Source: Betaproteobacteria bacterium (GTDB lineage Bacteria > Pseudomonadota > Gammaproteobacteria > Burkholderiales > Burkholderiaceae_C). Taken from it: 8,911 nucleotides of DNA. The notes under the pieces were generated by a model. That model saw nothing but the letters and a program-made list of their open reading frames with translations. It did not search any database and was not told the origin of the DNA. The DNA is taken from positions 1 through 8,911 of the forward strand of contig VBCQ01000427.1 in the NCBI GenBank assembly GCA_005882155.1, written 5' to 3'. The translations under genes were made by a program, and so were the position numbers. Positions 5,234 through 8,911 of this stretch are shown piece after piece; the first letter of the stretch is position 1, and the number at the start of each line of letters is the position of its first letter.

Positions 5234-6226
5234 ATGAAACTCTGGCGCGTGTTGTTGTGGCTCGTGGTGTTCGCGGCGATCGGTGCGGCCGCGGCGACGG
5301 CGTGGTGGCTCAACCAGCCGCTGCCACTTGCCGGCGAAACCGCTGAAGTCGATATCGAAGCAGGCGCGACGCCGCGCGACATCGCACAGGGCTGGGTGCA
5401 GGCCGGCGTCAAGACCTCGCCGCTGCTGCTCTACCACTGGTTCCGCTGGTCGGGCCAGGATCGCAAGATTCGCGCGGGCAGCTACGAAATCGGCGCCGGC
5501 ACGACACCGATCAGCCTGCTCAACAAAATGGTTCGCGGCGATCAGACGCTGGCCTTCGTGCGCCTCATCGAAGGCTGGACCTTTCGCCAATTCCGCGCCG
5601 AGCTCGCGAAGGCCGAAGGCCTGAAGCCAACGACCAGCGCGATGAGCGATGCCGATGTGATGGCCGCGCTGGGCGAGCCCGGCGTCGCCGCCGAGGGGCA
5701 GTTCTATCCCGACACTTATGCCTACAGCAAGGGCAGCGCTGACATCGCGGTGCTCAAGCGGGCGCACCGCGCGATGACGAAGCGGCTCGAGACCGCGTGG
5801 GCCGCGCGCATCCCCGACACGCCGCTGCGCAGCATGAGCGACGCGCTGACGCTGGCGTCGATCGTCGAGAAGGAAACCGGCGTGTCGAGCGATCGCGGCA
5901 AGGTCGCGAGCGTGTTCGTCAATCGCTTGCGAATCGGCATGCCGCTGCAGACCGACCCGACCGTCATCTACGGCCTCGGCGACAAATTCGACGGCAACTT
6001 GCGCAAGCGCGACTTGCTCGCCGACTCGCCGTACAACACTTACCTGCGCGCCGGCTTGCCGCCGACACCGATCGCGATGCCGGGCAAGGCGTCGCTGATG
6101 GCGGCCGTGCGGCCCGAGTCGACGCGCGCGCTGTACTTCGTTTCGCGCGGCGACGGCAGCAGCGAATTCAGCGAATCGCTGCCCGCGCATAATCGTGCGG
6201 TCAACCAGTACCAGCGCGGAAAGTAG
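5234..6226 (+). CDS. mltG: Endolytic murein transglycosylase MltG
   Basis: This 330-residue inner-membrane enzyme cleaves nascent peptidoglycan strands and is thought to end their growth. One membrane helix at about 5-26 anchors it, with the rest in the periplasm. A LysM-like domain (about 38-105) includes DIEAGATPRDIAQGW and RAGSYEI. The YceG/MltG catalytic region includes EGQFYPDTYAY (154-164), ASIVEKETG (208-216), QTDPTVIYG (239-247), SPYNTYLRAGLPPTPI (265-280) and the NPG-like AMPGKASL (281-288). Glu212 of VEKET is the likely catalytic residue, equivalent to Glu218 in E. coli. The frame is open far upstream because it runs antisense to ygfZ; ATG 5234 directly precedes the membrane helix. 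AAGGG at 5209-5213 is too distant to be a good ribosome site. It leads the mltG-tmk-holB-pilZ-tatD group. Confidence 0.94.
   Translation: MKLWRVLLWLVVFAAIGAAAATAWWLNQPLPLAGETAEVDIEAGATPRDIAQGWVQAGVKTSPLLLYHWFRWSGQDRKIRAGSYEIGAGTTPISLLNKMVRGDQTLAFVRLIEGWTFRQFRAELAKAEGLKPTTSAMSDADVMAALGEPGVAAEGQFYPDTYAYSKGSADIAVLKRAHRAMTKRLETAWAARIPDTPLRSMSDALTLASIVEKETGVSSDRGKVASVFVNRLRIGMPLQTDPTVIYGLGDKFDGNLRKRDLLADSPYNTYLRAGLPPTPIAMPGKASLMAAVRPESTRALYFVSRGDGSSEFSESLPAHNRAVNQYQRGK
6218..6223 (+). promoter_or_regulatory. Ribosome binding site (GGAAAG) supporting the TTG start of tmk
   Basis: GGAAAG lies in the last codons of mltG, 8 nt before the TTG at 6232. No ATG or GTG is available in frame between the mltG stop and the tmk P-loop, so this site decides the start. 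Confidence 0.6.
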
Positions 6227-6231
6227 TTCAC

Positions 6232-6843
6232 TTGCCCGGCCGATTCATCACATTCGAAGGCATCGACGGGGCCGGCAAGTCGACCCACATCGATGCGATT
6301 GCGAAGCGCCTGCGTGACCGCGGCGCCACAGTGCTGTGCACGCGCGAGCCCGGCGGCACGGTGCTCGCGGAGCGGCTCAGAGAATTGATTCTGCATGCGC
6401 CAATGGATGCATTGACCGAGACCTTGCTCGTCTTCGCGGCGCGGCGCGACCATCTGCAGCACATCATCGCGCCGGCACTGCAGCGCGGCGACACCGTGCT
6501 CTGCGATCGATTCACCGATGCGAGCTTCGCGTATCAGGGCGGGGGCCGTGGCTTCGACATCGGCATCTTGTCGGAGCTCGAGCGCTGGGTTCACGCGGGA
6601 TTGCAACCCGACCTGACGATCTGGTTCGACATCGACCCCGCGTTGGCCGCGCAGCGCCGCGCGGCAGCGCGCAGCCCCGACCGCTTCGAGCAGCAGGACG
6701 TCGCCTTCTTCGGCCGCGTTCGCGCCGCCTACCAGGCCCGCATGGACGACGCGCCGCAGCGTTTCGTTCGCATCGATGCCGAACTCGCTCGCGATGCCGT
6801 GTCGCAGCAGATTGCGACCGCACTCGAGGCGCGCCAATGGTAG
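6232..6843 (+). CDS. tmk: Thymidylate kinase
   Basis: This 203-residue kinase phosphorylates dTMP to dTDP with ATP in the dTTP pathway. The P-loop GIDGAGKST is at 10-18, the substrate-binding REPGGT at 38-43, the DRFTDASFAYQGGGRG segment at 92-107 and the LID region QRRAAARSPDRFEQQ at 141-155. Length is normal for the family. The start codon is TTG at 6232: it begins LPGRFITFEG, aligning with the usual family N-terminus, and is backed by GGAAAG 8 nt upstream. The gene begins 5 nt after the mltG stop. Its stop codon is overlapped by the holB start (7 shared bases). The rare start may keep translation lower than that of its neighbours. Confidence 0.95.
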   Translation: MPGRFITFEGIDGAGKSTHIDAIAKRLRDRGATVLCTREPGGTVLAERLRELILHAPMDALTETLLVFAARRDHLQHIIAPALQRGDTVLCDRFTDASFAYQGGGRGFDIGILSELERWVHAGLQPDLTIWFDIDPALAAQRRAAARSPDRFEQQDVAFFGRVRAAYQARMDDAPQRFVRIDAELARDAVSQQIATALEARQW

Positions 6844-7883
6844 GCGCCGACGGCCAATTGCCGCTGCCTTGGCTCGAAGCGCCGCTGCGCCGCGCGCTTG
6901 CGACGCAGCGCGCGCATGCGCTGTTGATTCACGGCCCGCAAGGCGTCGGCCAGTTCGAGCTGGCGTTGAGCCTGGCGCAGGCCTGGCTGTGCGAAGGCAC
7001 GCAAGCAGCCAAGCCGTGTGGCGTCTGCGCGAGTTGCCGGCTGGTCCAGTCGCACACGCACCCGGACCTGCTGGTGCTGCTGCCCGAAGCCTTGCGCGAG
7101 CCGCTCGGCTGGGCGGTGATTGACGGCGAGGGCAGCGGCGAGTCCGCCAAGCGCAAGCCGAGCAAGGACATTCGCGTCGACGAAGTTCGACTCGCGATCG
7201 CGTTCGCGCAAAGCACGTCGGCGCGCGGGCACGGCAAGGTGGTCGTGTTGCACCCGGCCGAGCGAATGAACAGCGTGTCGGCCAACGCGTTGCTGAAGAC
7301 GCTCGAAGAGCCGCCGGGCGACGCGCGACTGCTGCTCAGCTGCGCCGCACCCGACGCGTTGCTGCCGACGATACGCAGCCGCTGTCAGGCGTTGCCGCTG
7401 CAGTTGCCCGACGCCGCAATCGCGACCCGCTGGCTTGCCGAGCGCGGTGTCGCGCAGCCCGAGGTGATGCTCGCCGCGACCGGCGGACAGCCGCAAGACG
7501 CGCTCGATTGGGCGCAAGAGGGCATCGATGCGCGAGCCTGGTCTGCGCTGCCGCAGCAGGTCGCGCGCGGCGACGTCGGCACGCTCGCGGCGTGGCCGAT
7601 CGCGCGCGTCGTCGACATGCTGCAAAAGCTTTGCCACGATGCGATGCGGCTCGCTGCCGGTGCGCCGCCGCGCTACTTTGCGCAAGCCGCGATGCCGGCG
7701 GTGGCCGACATCGATTCGCTCGCCGCGTGGGCCAAGGAACTCGGCCGTGTCGCGCGTCATGCTGAGCATCCATGGAACGCCGCTCTGATGGTCGAGTCGC
7801 TGGCGCAGCAGGCGAAGGCGGCCTTGTCGGCTCGGCCGCCGCGTTCGCAAACGCACAACGTTTCGGTACACTCGTCCGAATGA
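6837..7883 (+). CDS. holB: DNA polymerase III delta-prime subunit (clamp loader)
   Basis: This 348-residue AAA+ protein is the delta-prime part of the clamp loader that places the beta clamp on primed DNA. The P-loop-like HGPQGVGQFELA (32-43) has Gln39 where ATPases have Lys, consistent with delta-prime not hydrolysing ATP. A zinc site of four Cys has the family spacing: Cys52, Cys61, Cys64, Cys67. The MNSVSANALLKTLEEPP segment (144-160) and the SRC motif (181-183), which supplies an Arg in trans to the ATPase subunit next to it, are present. The frame is open upstream inside tmk, but ATG 6837 with GAGG 7 nt before it (6826-6829) fits the family start. It overlaps tmk by 7 nt and shares ATGA with pilZ. 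A polar insert-like stretch (about 96-112, GEGSGESAKRKPSKD) lies before the DEVR segment. Confidence 0.93.
   Translation: MVGADGQLPLPWLEAPLRRALATQRAHALLIHGPQGVGQFELALSLAQAWLCEGTQAAKPCGVCASCRLVQSHTHPDLLVLLPEALREPLGWAVIDGEGSGESAKRKPSKDIRVDEVRLAIAFAQSTSARGHGKVVVLHPAERMNSVSANALLKTLEEPPGDARLLLSCAAPDALLPTIRSRCQALPLQLPDAAIATRWLAERGVAQPEVMLAATGGQPQDALDWAQEGIDARAWSALPQQVARGDVGTLAAWPIARVVDMLQKLCHDAMRLAAGAPPRYFAQAAMPAVADIDSLAAWAKELGRVARHAEHPWNAALMVESLAQQAKAALSARPPRSQTHNVSVHSSE
7844..7872 (+). promoter_or_regulatory. Possible internal promoter for pilZ inside the holB 3' end
   Basis: TTCGCA (7844-7849), a 17-nt spacer and TACACT (7867-7872) give 4/6 matches to each sigma-70 hexamer. The predicted transcription start falls at about 7879-7880, on the pilZ ATG. 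This could let pilZ and tatD be expressed apart from the replication genes. Because holB and pilZ share ATGA, coupled translation is an equally good explanation for the lack of a ribosome site. Read from hexamers only. Confidence 0.35.
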
Positions 7884-8269
7884 GCGAGCCCATCCGCAGC
7901 GTGATCCCCGGCGTCCCGTCGAGCAGCGGCTCACGCCCGAGCGTGATCCAGCTCGTGTTTCGCGAGAAGGGCGCGCTCTACGCGGCCTACATTCCGCTGT
8001 TCACCGAGGGCGGCCTGTTCGTGCCGACGACGCGCGAATACCGCCTCGGCGAAGACATCTACCTGCTGCTGTCGCTGCCCGACGATCCGCAGCGCTATCC
8101 GGTCGCGGGCAAGGTCTCGTGGATCACGCCGGCCAATGCGTCGGGCGGCCGAACCCAGGGCGTCGGCGTGAGGTTCCCGAACGACGACAAGACGCGGCTG
8201 CTCAAGCTGAAGATCGAAGAGATTCTCGGCACGTCGATTTCATCGTCCAAGCCGACGCAGACGATCTGA
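7880..8269 (+). CDS. pilZ: PilZ-domain type IV pilus assembly protein
   Basis: This 129-residue cytosolic protein is a single PilZ domain of the kind needed for type IV pilus biogenesis in Pseudomonas and Xanthomonas. Family segments are ALYAAYIPLFTEGGLFVPT (32-50), LGEDIYLLLSL (56-66), VAGKVSWITPAN (75-86) and GVGVRF (94-99). The c-di-GMP-binding RxxxR motif of receptor PilZ domains is not seen, as expected for this subfamily, so it probably does not bind c-di-GMP itself. In Xanthomonas, PilZ works with PilB and FimX. The start is fixed by the ATGA overlap with the holB stop. Placement between holB and tatD is common in beta- and gammaproteobacteria and agrees with the call. The gene implies type IV pili elsewhere in the genome. 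Confidence 0.92.
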   Translation: MSEPIRSVIPGVPSSSGSRPSVIQLVFREKGALYAAYIPLFTEGGLFVPTTREYRLGEDIYLLLSLPDDPQRYPVAGKVSWITPANASGGRTQGVGVRFPNDDKTRLLKLKIEEILGTSISSSKPTQTI

Positions 8270-8274
8270 TTGCC

Positions 8275-8288
8275 CCCGCGTCGGCGGG
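8275..8288 (+). other. Short GC-rich hairpin between pilZ and tatD
   Basis: CCCGC (8275-8279), loop GTCG, then GCGGG (8284-8288) form a perfect 5-bp stem in the 29-bp pilZ-tatD gap. No T-run follows, so it is not a typical intrinsic terminator. It ends 10 nt before the tatD ATG and its 3' arm (GCGGG) is the only purine-rich element there, so it could affect tatD translation. It may be chance in GC-rich DNA. Confidence 0.3.
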
Positions 8289-8298
8289 CACCAGCGCC

Positions 8299-8911
8299 AT
8301 GTACGTCGACTCCCATTGCCATCTGAGTTTTCCCGAGCTCGCTGCGCGCATCGACGAGATTCGCGCCGCCATGCGCGCTGCGCAGGTCGACCGGGCGCTG
8401 TGCATCTGCACGACGCTCGAGGAGTTCGATGCGGTGCATGCACTGGCGATGCGCTTCGACAATTTTTGGGCCAGCGCTGGTGTCCATCCCGACGAAGAAG
8501 ACGTGCGCGAGCCGACGCTTGCCGACCTGCTGGCTTTGGCCGCCAAGCCGCGCGTCGTCGCGATCGGCGAAACCGGGCTCGACTACTACCGTCTCAACGG
8601 CCGCAGCGTGGCCGACATGGCGTGCCAGCGCGAGCGCTTTCGCGTGCACATCCGCGCGAGCCAGGCGAGCGGGCTGCCGTTGATCATTCATACCCGCAGC
8701 GCGTCCGACGACACGCTCGCTGTGTTGCGCGACGAGGGCGGCGGCCGCGTCGGCGGGGTCTTTCACTGCTTCACCGAAACGCGAGCCGTCGCGCGAGCGG
8801 CGCTCGACTTGGGCTTCTTCATCTCGTTTTCCGGCATCCTCACATTCAAGACCGCCGAGGACTTGCGCGAGGTCGCGCGCATGGTGCCGCTCGAGCGCTG
8901 CCTGATCGAGA
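8299..8911 (+). CDS. tatD: TatD-family metal-dependent hydrolase/DNase, N-terminal part (cut by window edge)
   Basis: The first 204 residues of a TatD/YcfH-type TIM-barrel hydrolase are present; the family is usually about 260 residues. Metal-binding positions visible are His6 and His8 in DSHCHL (4-9), Glu91 in GETGLDYY (90-97), His131 in IIHTR (129-133) and His156 in FHCF (155-158). The last metal-ligand Asp should come just after the window edge, following CLIE. Members act as Mg-dependent 3'-5' exonucleases and are implicated in DNA repair and RNA/DNA quality control; the precise substrate of this ortholog is inferred. In E. coli the ortholog (ycfH) also lies right after holB, supporting orthology to that paralog rather than to the tat-operon tatD. 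It starts 29 bp after pilZ. Confidence 0.92.
   Translation, partial: MYVDSHCHLSFPELAARIDEIRAAMRAAQVDRALCICTTLEEFDAVHALAMRFDNFWASAGVHPDEEDVREPTLADLLALAAKPRVVAIGETGLDYYRLNGRSVADMACQRERFRVHIRASQASGLPLIIHTRSASDDTLAVLRDEGGGRVGGVFHCFTETRAVARAALDLGFFISFSGILTFKTAEDLREVARMVPLERCLIE

Noticed and set aside
5207..6190. 327-residue open frame on the minus strand opposite mltG
   Set aside because: Arg/Ala/His-rich composition typical of antisense frames in GC-rich DNA, no recognisable motif, and it lies fully over the well-supported mltG.
7837..7883. Loss of the P-loop Lys in holB (Gln39) as a sign of decay
   Set aside because: Delta-prime subunits normally lack a working ATP site; the zinc Cys set and SRC motif are intact.
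6729..7934. 401-residue open frame on the minus strand opposite holB and the pilZ start
   Set aside because: Arg/Gln-rich shadow with no domain; the opposite strand carries clear holB and pilZ motifs.
8275..8288. Hairpin after pilZ as an intrinsic terminator
   Set aside because: Only a 5-bp stem and no T-run; kept only as a possible local structure.
1..8911. CRISPR array, tRNA/rRNA gene, insertion sequence or phage remnant
   Set aside because: No regular repeats, cloverleaf-like blocks, transposase motifs or terminal inverted repeats were seen; genes fill nearly all of the window.

Overview
The window is GC-rich chromosomal DNA, most likely from a betaproteobacterium of the order Burkholderiales (Rubrivivax/Leptothrix/Comamonadaceae-like). 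This rests on codon use, on the mltG-tmk-holB-pilZ-tatD gene order, on a DUF4936 gene beside ygfZ, and on a YbgC-like/GNAT fusion protein. Coding density is very high. No RNA gene, mobile element, CRISPR array or stretch of more than about 65 bases without a gene was seen. The taxonomic call is inference from gene content.

Layout. (1) 1-445, minus: the N-terminal part of an iron-containing alcohol dehydrogenase, cut by the window edge. (2) 488-1345, plus: a divergent gene encoding a hotdog acyl-CoA thioesterase domain fused to a GNAT acetyltransferase domain. (3) 1394-2935, plus: a compact arsenic-resistance operon, arsR-arsC-aqpS. The only candidate arsenite exit route in it is an aquaglyceroporin; there is no arsB or ACR3 pump. 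(4) 2940-5170, minus: ygfZ, then a DUF4936 gene, then an NRDE/TANGO2-family gene. This group ends only 4 bp from the convergent aqpS. (5) 5234-8911, plus: mltG-tmk-holB-pilZ-tatD, divergent from ygfZ, with tatD cut by the right edge. tmk starts at TTG, holB overlaps the tmk stop by 7 nt, and the holB stop and pilZ start share ATGA.

How the genes work together. ArsR should release its promoter on binding As(III). ArsC reduces arsenate to arsenite, and AqpS lets arsenite (or methylated arsenicals) leave down its gradient. The right-hand group combines cell-wall synthesis (MltG), dTTP supply (Tmk), the replicase clamp loader (HolB), type IV pilus biogenesis (PilZ) and a TatD nuclease. The ygfZ group joins a folate-dependent Fe-S protein to two poorly understood proteins, one from a family recently linked to heme trafficking.

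No clearly undescribed system was found. The points most worth a second look are: a TANNNT-type -10 hexamer placed 6-7 nt before the ATG of genes lacking a Shine-Dalgarno sequence, suggesting leaderless mRNAs; the pump-free ars operon with a channel lacking the usual selectivity-filter Arg; the thioesterase/GNAT fusion with an Arg in its acetyl-CoA loop; and the ygfZ-DUF4936-TANGO2 grouping.
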